DNA from: an uncultured Bacilli bacterium
GTDB taxonomy: Bacteria; Bacillota_I; Bacilli_A; RF39; UBA660
NCBI GenBank assembly: GCA_934149105.1
Contig: CAKPDP010000001.1
Span: forward strand, 62,001-126,000
DNA: 64,000 nt
Reading direction: 5' to 3'
The notes beneath the pieces were generated by a model, which saw only the letters and a list, made by a program, of their open reading frames with translations, was not told the origin of the DNA and did no database searches. Below, in pieces: positions 55,745 through 63,868 of this stretch. Position 1 is the first letter of the stretch, and each line of letters begins with the position of its first letter. The translations under genes were made by a program, and so were the position numbers.

Positions 55745-56040
55745 ATGGAAGAAAATAACAATAATATTGTAATTTATCAAACTGATGATGGAACGACAAA
55801 AATAGATGTAAAACTTGAAGATTAAACAGTATGGTTATCACAGCAACAGATGGCTGACTTATATGATACAACTAAACAAAATATAAGTTTGCATATTAAA
55901 AATATCTTTGATGAAGAAGAATTAGACATAAATTTAATCAAAAAGAAGGAAATCGAAAAGTTGAAAGAAAAGTTAAATATTACAATTTAGATATGATTAT
56001 ATCTTGGATTTATGCCTGCTTTTTAGATATATTATTTGGA
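55745..56040 (+). pseudogene. RhuM-like (virulence/DinD-type) gene relic
   Basis: ATG with RBS AATGGAGG. It reads NIVIYQTDDGTTKIDVKLED, a TAA stop at 55823, then VWLSQQQMADLYDTTKQNI, HIKNIFDEEELD, and, after a frameshift, EGNRKVERKVKYYNLDMIIS. These segments match the N-terminal region of RhuM-family proteins in order. The stop plus the frameshift make it non-functional. Confidence 0.7.
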
Positions 56041-56041
56041 A

Positions 56042-56227
56042 AGATGTTGTTTTATTGTATTTGATGGTTATATAGGTAAGAATGTTGATAGAGATAAAAA
56101 TTTATAGCATATAAATTGGCATTCTCTGATATGGATAAAGCATTAATTGATGAAGAGATTATGAATGTATTTAATAAAATAATAAATGATGTAACTAGTA
56201 ATAAATTTAGAAATATGTTAAAGTGCA
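56042..56227 (+). pseudogene. Relic of a pheT 3' end (FDX-ACB domain)
   Basis: Two frames read FDGYIGKNVDRDKN and then IAYKLAFSDMDKALIDEEIM-NVFNKIINDV. These correspond to the end of PheRS beta chain (FDVYEGE...KKSLAYSLTF...TLTDEEV...KI). There is a frameshift between them and no 5' part. Confidence 0.55.
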
Positions 56228-56250
56228 AATTTAATTTGTACTTTTTTTAG
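56220..56250 (+). terminator. Terminator downstream of the pheT relic
   Basis: AAAGTGCAAATT pairs with AATTTGTACTTT (one mismatch), followed by Ts. Confidence 0.65.
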
Positions 56251-56311
56251 TTGTAATAATTATTCATTTTTTATTTCTTTTTCGTATTATATAATAGAAA
56301 GGGGTTAAATG

Positions 56312-57091
56312 ATGAATGATTGTGAAAAACAAAGAATATTAGATATGATTAATAAAAATAAGAATTGTTGCAGACCATGTTTTGGTCCAACAGGCCCAAC
56401 AGGGCCAGCAGGTCCAGCAGGGGGGCCAACAGGTCCACAAGGAATACAAGGTCCAACAGGTCCACAAGGAATACAGGGTCCAACTGGCCCGGCAGGTCCA
56501 CAAGGAATACAAGGTCCAACAGGTCCAGCAGGTCCAGCAGGCTCACAAGGAATACAGGGTCCAACAGGACCAACAGGTCCACAAGGAATACAAGGACTTC
56601 AGGGGACTCAGGGTCTTCAAGGAGCACAAGGTCCAACAGGACCAACAGGTCCGGCGGGAGCAACGGTTACACCAACTAATACTTATGGAAGAAAATATGA
56701 TACTACAGAAGATACAATTACTTTAACGCAAAATGTTGCAACAGATGTGCCACTTGGAAGTAATGGACCAGCAAATGGAATAACTTTAGATACACAAAAT
56801 AAATTAACGATACCTGAAAATGGTGTTTATCAAGTAGACTATTATTTTTATGGTAGTCCAAATACTAATACAGATCTTACAGTAAGACTTAATCAAAATA
56901 CAACACCTATTAGTGATACATCAATTACTAAAAGTTTAACAGCAAATGTAGATACAGAATTTTTTGGAAGTACTATAAATTCATTTAATGCAAATGATGA
57001 AATAGGTTTATCAATGGAATCGACAGAAGCAGTAACTATATCTCCAGGTCCTGATACTAGTGCTTATATTGATATTATAAAAATAGCATAA
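56312..57091 (+). CDS. Collagen-like surface protein with BclA-like C-terminal domain
   Basis: 259 residues. The N-terminal leader [18 protein letters not shown] is shared almost exactly with the gene at 57464. Then come 31 Gly-X-Y triplets ([12 protein letters not shown]), with one phase break (AGGP) at a run of six Gs. A C-terminal beta domain of about 135 residues follows ([16 protein letters not shown] ... [11 protein letters not shown] ... [10 protein letters not shown]), shaped like the trimerising C1q/TNF-like domain of Bacillus BclA. There is no signal peptide, as in exosporium collagens. ATG 56312 follows AAAGGGG. The promoter -10 TATAAT is at 56290-56295. Confidence 0.85.
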   Translation: MNDCEKQRILDMINKNKNCCRPCFGPTGPTGPAGPAGGPTGPQGIQGPTGPQGIQGPTGPAGPQGIQGPTGPAGPAGSQGIQGPTGPTGPQGIQGLQGTQGLQGAQGPTGPTGPAGATVTPTNTYGRKYDTTEDTITLTQNVATDVPLGSNGPANGITLDTQNKLTIPENGVYQVDYYFYGSPNTNTDLTVRLNQNTTPISDTSITKSLTANVDTEFFGSTINSFNANDEIGLSMESTEAVTISPGPDTSAYIDIIKIA

Positions 57092-57093
57092 GA

Positions 57094-57117
57094 AAAGCCC
57101 TTATAAGGGTTTTTTCA
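57094..57117 (+). terminator. Terminator of the first collagen-like gene
   Basis: AAGCCCTTATAAGGGTTTTTT: a short CCCTTATAAGGG palindrome followed by Ts. Confidence 0.75.
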
Positions 57118-57463
57118 TAGTGTGTTGTGTATGGTATATATTTAAAAAATTCAATATACATATACATATCAACAAAGTATTAGGAAAGTACAAGAAATTC
57201 ATCATGAGGTGTGAGCTTCAGGAAAAGTTGAATAAAATCGTGATTTGATAAGCAAAATTTTAATATAGGGTACTATACAATGATGTGAACTCTATTTTGG
57301 AGACATTGTAAAAAGAACTAACTTACAAATTAAACTACTGTATACAGAATGGTACTTATGGTGAGTGAGAGGTAGTTGTATTTATTACTTTAGTAAAAAA
57401 GTTCTTTCTACTCGATTGCAAAAAATAATGTTTTTCATAAAATATATTAGAGGAGTGAAAAGA
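57118..57463. other. Intergenic region between collagen-like genes
   Basis: About 345 bp with no gene. It includes a stretch (57230-57400) where several frames show short protein-like runs (VLYNDVNSILETL, ELTYKLNYCIQNGTYG) broken by stops; it may be a decayed gene. No promoter stands out. The second gene's RBS GAGGAGTG is at its end. Confidence 0.4.
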
Positions 57464-58225
57464 ATGAATGATTGTGAAAAACAAAGAATATTAGATATGA
57501 TTAATAGAAATAAGAAATGTTGTAAACCATGTTTTGGTCCAACAGGACCTACTGGTCCAACAGGTAAACAAGGAGAAATAGGCCCAACAGGTCCAATAGG
57601 ATTATCAGAAACTATAGAAGTAGGAGAAACATTAACTGGGGAGCCAGGAAGTAAAGCAAGTGTTGTAGATAGGGGAGGGCCTAATCACATTTTAGATTTT
57701 ACAATACCAAGTGGTTTTTCAGGATTAAGTAAAATACAAAATGCATATATAATAAAATATAATGAAGGAACAGTTGCAACTGGTATAAAAATAGAACCAG
57801 ATAAAAGAATTCCGTTAGATAGAATTGAACTAGATGTTGATAATTTAGTTAATTTAAATAGTGAAGATAATTTAATTAAATTTAATAAGCTTGGATATTA
57901 TAAAATTACTATTATGATAAATGCGTCTATAAAAACAACTCCCAATAATTTTAATCCTGATACAGATTTTGTATCATATGGATTTAGACAAACTAATACA
58001 GATAATATTTATGTTGGAGCTAGTAAATGGATTTATAATAATGAATATTCTAATGTAATATCTCAAGGAATAGTCGCAGTAGATAATACGGATAATGATT
58101 ATGAAATAGTTAATATTGGTTCAAAAGAAATATATTTATTATCACCAGATTTAAATAATATAAAATCAAATTCGTATTTTACAAATACACTTGTAAATAT
58201 AGTGATTGAATATTTAGGAAAATAG
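57464..58225 (+). CDS. Short collagen-like protein, paralogue of 56312
   Basis: 253 residues. It has the same leader, [17 protein letters not shown], then only 8 Gly-X-Y triplets, the linker IEVGETLTGEPGSKASVVD/ILDFTIPSG that is common in bacterial collagen-like proteins, and a C-terminal beta-rich domain of about 150 residues different from that of 56312. ATG 57464 has RBS GAGGAGTG; the longer open frame to 57365 has no start signal. Eight bases separate it from the glycosyltransferase, so it is likely modified by it. Confidence 0.8.
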   Translation: MNDCEKQRILDMINRNKKCCKPCFGPTGPTGPTGKQGEIGPTGPIGLSETIEVGETLTGEPGSKASVVDRGGPNHILDFTIPSGFSGLSKIQNAYIIKYNEGTVATGIKIEPDKRIPLDRIELDVDNLVNLNSEDNLIKFNKLGYYKITIMINASIKTTPNNFNPDTDFVSYGFRQTNTDNIYVGASKWIYNNEYSNVISQGIVAVDNTDNDYEIVNIGSKEIYLLSPDLNNIKSNSYFTNTLVNIVIEYLGK

Positions 58226-58233
58226 GTAAATAT

Positions 58234-59331
58234 ATGAAAAAATATAAGGTTTGTGTATATGCGATATGTAAAAATGAAGAAAAATTTGTTAATAGATGGT
58301 TTGATTCTATGAAAGAAGCTGATGAGATATATGTACTTGATACAGGGTCTACTGATAATTCTATAAATTTATTAGTAGAAAAAGGAGTACATGTAAAACA
58401 AAAGAAAATAAATCCCTGGAGGTTTGATGTGGCCAGAAATATTTCTTTGGATATGGTTCCCAAAAATGCTGATATATGTGTTTGTACTGATTTAGATGAA
58501 ATATTAAAAGAAGGATGGAGAGAAAAATTAGAAAGTGTTTGGAACAAAGATACAAATAGATGCAGATATACATATAATTGGAGTTTAGATGATAATGATA
58601 ATCCTAAAGTATCATTTATATATGAAAAAATTCATAGTAGAAATAATTATAAATGGATTTATCCAGTTCATGAAGTGTTAGAGTATACGAAAAAAAATGA
58701 AAATGTTGTAATTAATGAAGATATTATTTTAAATCATTATCCTGATTGTACTAAATCAAGAAATTCATATCTTCCACTTTTAGAGTTATCAGTAAAAGAA
58801 AATCCAGAAAATGATAGAAATATGCATTATTTAGGTAGAGAATATATGTATTATGGAAAATGGAATGAAGCAATAGATACGCTTATTAAACATTTAAATT
58901 TGAAAAGTGCAACATGGAAGGATGAAAGATGTGCATCCATGAGATTTATTGCTAGATGTTATGAGAATTTAAATAGATATGATGAAGCTAAAAGATGGTT
59001 TGAAAAAGCAATAGATGAAGCACCATATTTAAGAGAGCCATATGTTGAAATGGCACTTCTAGAGTATTCTTTAGGTAATTATGATGAAGTAATAAATAAT
59101 TGTCAAAAAGCATTAACAATTAGTAGGCAAGAAAAAACATATATAAATGAAGTATTTAGCTATGATCATACTATAAATGATTTATTATCAATTTCATATT
59201 ATTATAAAGGTAAATTATTTTTGGCTTTGGAAAATGTTAATAAAGCAATTAGTTTATCACCTAATAATGAAAGGTTAATAGAAAATAAAAAAATAATAGA
59301 GGATAAAATAAAGAATACTAATTTAGATTAG
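58234..59331 (+). CDS. Family 2 glycosyltransferase with C-terminal TPR repeats
   Basis: 365 residues. N-terminal GT-A fold (residues 1-190): VCVYAICKNEEKFVNRWFDS, VLDTGSTDNS, and the metal-binding CTDLDEI. The C-terminal 170 residues form TPR helices (GKWNEAIDTLIKHL, NRYDEAKRWFEKAI, GNYDEVINNCQKAL, LALENVNKAISLSP). The TPR region probably binds the acceptor protein. Its position 8 bases after a collagen-like gene suggests it glycosylates the collagen stalk, as happens to BclA. Cytoplasmic. Confidence 0.85.
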   Translation: MKKYKVCVYAICKNEEKFVNRWFDSMKEADEIYVLDTGSTDNSINLLVEKGVHVKQKKINPWRFDVARNISLDMVPKNADICVCTDLDEILKEGWREKLESVWNKDTNRCRYTYNWSLDDNDNPKVSFIYEKIHSRNNYKWIYPVHEVLEYTKKNENVVINEDIILNHYPDCTKSRNSYLPLLELSVKENPENDRNMHYLGREYMYYGKWNEAIDTLIKHLNLKSATWKDERCASMRFIARCYENLNRYDEAKRWFEKAIDEAPYLREPYVEMALLEYSLGNYDEVINNCQKALTISRQEKTYINEVFSYDHTINDLLSISYYYKGKLFLALENVNKAISLSPNNERLIENKKIIEDKIKNTNLD

Positions 59332-59409
59332 ATTTGAATTTAGTTCAAATTTAGATATGTTTTTTCGAATAATATCCTTAGAGTAAAAAAATTCTTTATA
59401 ATAATTGTA

Positions 59410-59443
59410 AAAAGAAGCAAGTTTTATAAAAATTTTGCTTCCT
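59410..59443 (-). terminator. Terminator of the minus-strand surface operon
   Basis: On the minus strand GGAAGCAAAA pairs with TTGCTTC, followed by TTTTT. It lies between the convergent glycosyltransferase and the operon end. A weaker stem (about 59332-59356, GATTTGAA/TTCAAATTT) may serve the plus strand. Confidence 0.7.
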
Positions 59444-59445
59444 TA

Positions 59446-59991
59446 TTAATTATCTTCAAGTATTATTTGACCATCTATAACTGGTATATTTGGGAAACTT
59501 GCATCCATTAATGTGAAGTTTCTAACTGGTGCTGTTGGATTTGTTATTTGCACTGTTTCAGATGCTTCAGTCATAACTATTGATTTAACACTATCGTCAA
59601 ATGTGTGACCTCCATCACTGGATATTTGCTTATAATATATTGCAGTACTTCCAGATTCACTAAAAGGAACATTATTAAATACAGCATTTCCATCGTCGTT
59701 AGTTGTTATTTCATTTCCAACTATTGTTCCTGTACTATCGGTTCTTATAAATTTTGCTCCAACAATTTGTATTCCAGTATTAGGATCACCTGTATCTGTA
59801 ACATGAAGTGTTAAAGTTCCTTTGGCACTTATAGTAAAAGCATATGTGGTAGTTCCATCTATAATGGTTACATTTTTGGGTTCTAGTGTTGAGGCATCAT
59901 ATCCACCTGCAACAGCTTGGGCATTGTATGTCCCAGTAACAAGTTCAATACTGCCTTTGCCATTTGTTATTGGAATTGTATGTCTTGCCAT
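59446..59991 (-). CDS. Small SpaA-like beta-sandwich (prealbumin-type) protein
   Basis: 181 residues, no signal peptide. A middle segment of prealbumin/SpaA type is seen: TLTLHVTDTGDPNTGIQIVGAKF, ITTNDDGNAVFNNVPF, IYYKQISSDGGHTF. Last gene of a four-gene operon, overlapping the previous gene by 25 bases. The ATG at 59991 is 12 bases after AGGAGG, a long spacing. Lack of a signal peptide fits a spore-surface or other non-Sec assembly. Confidence 0.65.
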   Translation of the reverse strand: MARHTIPITNGKGSIELVTGTYNAQAVAGGYDASTLEPKNVTIIDGTTTYAFTISAKGTLTLHVTDTGDPNTGIQIVGAKFIRTDSTGTIVGNEITTNDDGNAVFNNVPFSESGSTAIYYKQISSDGGHTFDDSVKSIVMTEASETVQITNPTAPVRNFTLMDASFPNIPVIDGQIILEDN

Positions 59992-60326
59992 AATATCATT
60001 TGACCTCCTTCTATTTTTATGTTTGGATAATATTTATCCTTTAGTAAAACTGTAACAAGATGTTCTTTTCTTTTATTATTATCAATATTTATGCAATAAA
60101 CTTTATCTTTTCTTGCAATTAAAGGTATTTTTACAATTGATAAATTAGAATATATTACTAATTTATATACCTCATTACTACATATTGGTATTTTTAATTT
60201 TCCAAAATTATCTGTTATTCCATCAAAAACAATCTCATCACACTTATTTTTAAGTTTTATTTTTAAATTACTTAGACATATGCTGTCGTTACTACAAAGT
60301 TTAATATAAATATAATCACTTGTCAT
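59967..60326 (-). CDS. Small beta-rich protein of unknown function (carboxypeptidase-regulatory-like)
   Basis: 119 residues, no signal peptide. The pattern YIKLCSNDSICLSNLKIKL...DGITDNFGKLKIPI resembles a carboxypeptidase regulatory-like/Cna-B-type strand set, but the match is weak. RBS GAGGTGAATT. It lies between the adhesin and the SpaA-like gene, overlapping the latter. Confidence 0.5.
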   Translation of the reverse strand: MTSDYIYIKLCSNDSICLSNLKIKLKNKCDEIVFDGITDNFGKLKIPICSNEVYKLVIYSNLSIVKIPLIARKDKVYCINIDNNKRKEHLVTVLLKDKYYPNIKIEGGQMILWQDIQFQ

Positions 60327-60379
60327 AATTCACCTCATTACAATATATTTTATGAATCAAGTCTTTTTTTGTAAAGGCA

Positions 60380-62245
60380 TTATGCCTCAACACTCCAAAT
60401 TATTAGTGTAGAATAATCTTCATCTTCAAGCAAATCTTTGCTAGGTTTTAGCAGTAATCCTTTATCAAGCGAAAACGTAATATTACTAACAGTTACATTT
60501 CCACCATTGTCATTTGATTCATATATTAATTTTTTATTTGTTTTTAAAAGTATTTCTTCATTATTGAATTTTTTGAAAAATAATGAATCTATTAATACTT
60601 TGCCAGTACTTTCTATCATGGGATTTGTATAAGTTAAATATAGTTTCCAGTTAGTACTATTTATTCTACTATCAACTACAGTTACCACTGTTTCATTTTT
60701 TTTAGGTAATATAATTGGATTAGTTGAAGATGGTATCATACTAAAAGGAATATTTTCTGTTACTTTTAAAAGAGTTAATTCGCCCATGAAAGGGGTTGTT
60801 ACTTTTCTTTCGTTAAAGTAACTATTTAAACAAGATGTTATTTTAATTCTTGTATTATCTGAAATGTTGGAATCAATACTGGCTTCAAACAAACCATTTT
60901 CATTTGAAACTGTTGTTAAACTTTTATTATCATATTCTATTTTAATATTTGCATATGGTATAGTGTGACCTGAAATGGTAGATGTAGAATTTGTAATTGG
61001 ATGAATATTTATCTTGAGCATTCCAATAGTTAATATTTTTTTATCTTGAAATGAAAAACTATTTATATCTGATATTAAACTTAATTCAGCATCTGTAAAA
61101 TTATGGGATGTAATTGTAGTACTATCCATATTTAAGACACCTGTTATTTTAGCTGGTGTATTTTCTTTATACCAATAGAATGCTGGTGTATCATCAATAG
61201 TGCAAGCAGAAGTATAATCAAGAGCATATATCCACATATTAATTCTACTAAAGCTAAATACAAAATCAACAGGATTGTTTGTATAAACTATATTTGCATT
61301 TTTGGTATAAATATTTACATATTTTGGATTATCTAGTATAAATTTTTGATTAGTTCCTTTAAAATAAATATTATAGTTATCAGATGGTGTTGTCATATAA
61401 GTATTTATTATTGATACACTGGCACCTTCTAAAACTTTAAAATCTCCAAATATATTCCACATAGGAACTCTTTGATGACTTTTTTCTATAAATGTAAAAT
61501 TAGCCATTTCTTCTATTAAAACATTTCTAGCTCCATGAGTTGTTGTTATTGCAAAACCGTTTCCTGTTGTTAAAAGAAATTCTGCTCCATGTCCTACTAT
61601 TAGATCTAACCTATTAGTTCCATTCATAAATTCTTTGTTGGTCGTAATACTTATTCTGCTATTTGGCATAATTTTAACTAAAGATGGTATAACATCATTA
61701 AAAAAGAAAATTGTATTTGTGGTTGAACTACTTGTAATTGTTGTGTTTCCACCGATTATAATTATATTGGAATTACAGGCTCTTTGAGCAGAAACATTAT
61801 TAGTATCTTTCACTTCTAGAACGGAATCTATAATTTTAGTAGTTCCATAATAATTTTGTGAAAGTTCGATTCCACTAAAATTTATATTATTATATTCTAC
61901 TACTACATTAGAATAGTTTGGATGAGACGGAACATAAATAACTCCATAACCATGTGAAGAAACTATATTCATATTTTTTAATATAATTCTTTTATTAGTT
62001 GTACTTGCTTTTATAACTGTTTCTTCTAAACTTAAATTATTTGTGTAAGTGTATTTTGTACTATTATATGTTCCATCAATAATAATTTTACTTTTATTAC
62101 TATTTATAATAAAACCACTTGTTGCGGTAATATCGTTTCCTAAATAAACATATTCATAACCATTATCTTCGCTCAATACTTGTTTTAATTCATCGCTAGT
62201 TGTAACAACAACAGTACTATTATCTATTATTTGAATAATTATCAC
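60380..62245 (-). CDS. Pectate-lyase-like adhesin with C-terminal beta domains
   Basis: About 618-621 residues, no signal peptide. Residues about 10-330 repeat the parallel-beta-helix pattern of pectate-lyase-like adhesive domains (YEYVYLGNDITATSGFII, IILKNMNIVSSHGYGV, IIIIGGNTTITSSS). A Cna-B-like segment (ISGHTIPYANIKIEYDNKSL, about 425-490) and a C-terminal beta domain follow. Start: no ATG is available. The track GGAAGGTGATAATT-ATT suggests an ATT start at 62236; GTG 62245 lies inside the Shine-Dalgarno. Confidence 0.7.
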   Translation of the reverse strand: MIIIQIIDNSTVVVTTSDELKQVLSEDNGYEYVYLGNDITATSGFIINSNKSKIIIDGTYNSTKYTYTNNLSLEETVIKASTTNKRIILKNMNIVSSHGYGVIYVPSHPNYSNVVVEYNNINFSGIELSQNYYGTTKIIDSVLEVKDTNNVSAQRACNSNIIIIGGNTTITSSSTTNTIFFFNDVIPSLVKIMPNSRISITTNKEFMNGTNRLDLIVGHGAEFLLTTGNGFAITTTHGARNVLIEEMANFTFIEKSHQRVPMWNIFGDFKVLEGASVSIINTYMTTPSDNYNIYFKGTNQKFILDNPKYVNIYTKNANIVYTNNPVDFVFSFSRINMWIYALDYTSACTIDDTPAFYWYKENTPAKITGVLNMDSTTITSHNFTDAELSLISDINSFSFQDKKILTIGMLKINIHPITNSTSTISGHTIPYANIKIEYDNKSLTTVSNENGLFEASIDSNISDNTRIKITSCLNSYFNERKVTTPFMGELTLLKVTENIPFSMIPSSTNPIILPKKNETVVTVVDSRINSTNWKLYLTYTNPMIESTGKVLIDSLFFKKFNNEEILLKTNKKLIYESNDNGGNVTVSNITFSLDKGLLLKPSKDLLEDEDYSTLIIWSVEA

Positions 62246-62308
62246 CTTCCTTCACAATAATTTATGTTGAAATTTAAAAGCTAATTAATTAAAAAGAATA
62301 GAGTTTTT

Positions 62309-63478
62309 TTAATGAATTTTAGTGACGCTCAACATTGCATTAGTACTGCCATTAAATTTCATGTTAACGGTTTTAGATGGTTTGACATTTAATGTTATAA
62401 GGTCATTTGTTTGTAATGATACAATGGTTGTTCCACTTATACTATTAATCATTTGAGCAATAAATTCACTTGTTGCACTTGTAGCTGGTTGTAATATATT
62501 ATTTGCTCTAACTGACATTGTTATAGAACATTCTTCGTTTGTTGCTCCACATAGTAAATATGATATAAGGTATACTCCATTTTCTTTTATTTTAATAGAA
62601 TTATCATCTGGATATTCTGTTAAAAATGCTGTTCCTTTTTCGGGTAGTGGAATTATAGTATCAGTTCCTTGCGGTAAATTAATTTGTGTATCATTCATTG
62701 AATATCTAATTCCATAAGAGGACACAAATTCTGTCCCTGGTGGGCCTGCTGGACCTTGTGGTCCTCTTTCTCCTATATCTCCTTTATCACCTTTTGGAAT
62801 TGAAAATGCTAAATGATGTACCCAATTTTCAAAGGTATCCATAACAGTTGCGGGTTCTCCAGGCTCTAAAGTTTCAGTTTCATCTATAGCAATATGTTCT
62901 GTTCTTCCTATTTCACCTGGTAATCCTCTTGGTCCCATCTCTCCTTTATCACCTTTTTCGCCCTTTGGTATTTTAAAGTCTAAAACTACATCTACTGGTG
63001 TTCCAACATTTATAACTTCAGCTTCTTCAGTAGACTCTATTGTTTCTATATTTCCAATTTGAATAGTAGATGGTCCTTGGTCACCTCTTTCACCTTTAAT
63101 TCCTTGGGGACCAACGTTTCCTTTATCACCTTTTGGTCCTGGAATTCCTTGAGGACCAATTTTCCCCTCTATTCCTTGCTTACCTCTTGGTATTTTAAAA
63201 TTTAAAATAACATCTTTATTTGTTCCAACATTTTCTACTTTAGCTTCTTCAAAAGATTCTACTGTTTCTGTAACTCCAATATCGATATTAGTTGGTCCTG
63301 GGATTCCTCTCTCTCCTTTTTCCCCTTGATCGCCTTTTTCACCTTTAATTCCTTGAGGTCCAGTATCTCCTTTATCACCTTTCGGTCCAGTTGGTCCTTG
63401 TACATAACAATATTTATATTTTTTTCTTTCTTCTTCAATTCTTTTTTTTATTCGCTCATAATCATTGCAATTATTCAT
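62309..63478 (-). CDS. Large collagen-like protein with BclA-like C-terminal domain
   Basis: 389 residues. A short leader (MNNCNDYERIKKRIEEERKK) precedes Gly-X-Y blocks of GPKGDKGDTGPQGIKGEKGD type. The blocks are separated by related insert modules of about 40 residues (IGVTETVESFEEAKVENVGT...ILNFKIPRG; IGNIETIESTEEAEVINVGT...; IDETETLEPGEPATVMD...). The last about 140 residues form a C1q/TNF-like domain (YGIRYSMNDTQINLPQGTD ... NGVYLISYLLCG ... LSVTKIH). The charged GDKG/GEKG triplets differ from the GPT/GIQ type of the plus-strand genes. RBS AAAGGAGG. First gene of the operon. Confidence 0.85.
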   Translation of the reverse strand: MNNCNDYERIKKRIEEERKKYKYCYVQGPTGPKGDKGDTGPQGIKGEKGDQGEKGERGIPGPTNIDIGVTETVESFEEAKVENVGTNKDVILNFKIPRGKQGIEGKIGPQGIPGPKGDKGNVGPQGIKGERGDQGPSTIQIGNIETIESTEEAEVINVGTPVDVVLDFKIPKGEKGDKGEMGPRGLPGEIGRTEHIAIDETETLEPGEPATVMDTFENWVHHLAFSIPKGDKGDIGERGPQGPAGPPGTEFVSSYGIRYSMNDTQINLPQGTDTIIPLPEKGTAFLTEYPDDNSIKIKENGVYLISYLLCGATNEECSITMSVRANNILQPATSATSEFIAQMINSISGTTIVSLQTNDLITLNVKPSKTVNMKFNGSTNAMLSVTKIH

Positions 63479-63868
63479 TATACATCCTCCTTTAATTTTT
63501 TAGAATTAATTCTCATATTTAAATTCTTCTATTTTAATTTATGAAGATATTTTTAAAATGTATAATGAATATATAACAAAATATATGGATACAAATAATT
63601 ATCTATCTTGATATGAAATCCGTTTCTTAGATATAGAGAGAATATTTTCATAGTTTGTCGTGCGTGACATATATCTAATTGGTGTACGCATAGGTATCGA
63701 TGAAGTGTTAAAAATGTACAATGTATAAGGAGATGTAAAACAAAATTGAGAGCTAAGGAATAAAAAATCACGGTAAGACTTAGGATAAAAATGAACATTT
63801 ATAGATCTTTTTTTGAAGAAAACTGTGATAAAATAGAAGTGAATTTAAGAAGTGAGGAGATTTAGAAA
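63479..63868. other. Divergent intergenic region
   Basis: About 390 bp with no gene that I can support. On the minus strand, near 63541, CATAAATTA matches the loose sigma-K -10 pattern with AC 16 bases upstream. On the plus side, a TGATAAAAT extended -10 (63826-63834) precedes the NUDIX gene. Confidence 0.4.

Noticed and set aside
56349..56726. Long open frames in all phases, both strands, over the collagen repeat
   Set aside because: They arise from the 9-bp periodicity of Gly-X-Y codons and have no RBS or family match.
57365..57463. N-terminal extension of the second collagen-like gene
   Set aside because: The paralogue at 56312 begins at the same MNDCEKQ, and the RBS is at 57451-57458.
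63553..63798. 81-codon minus-strand frame in the last intergenic region
   Set aside because: No RBS, biased hydrophobic composition typical of AT-rich non-coding DNA.
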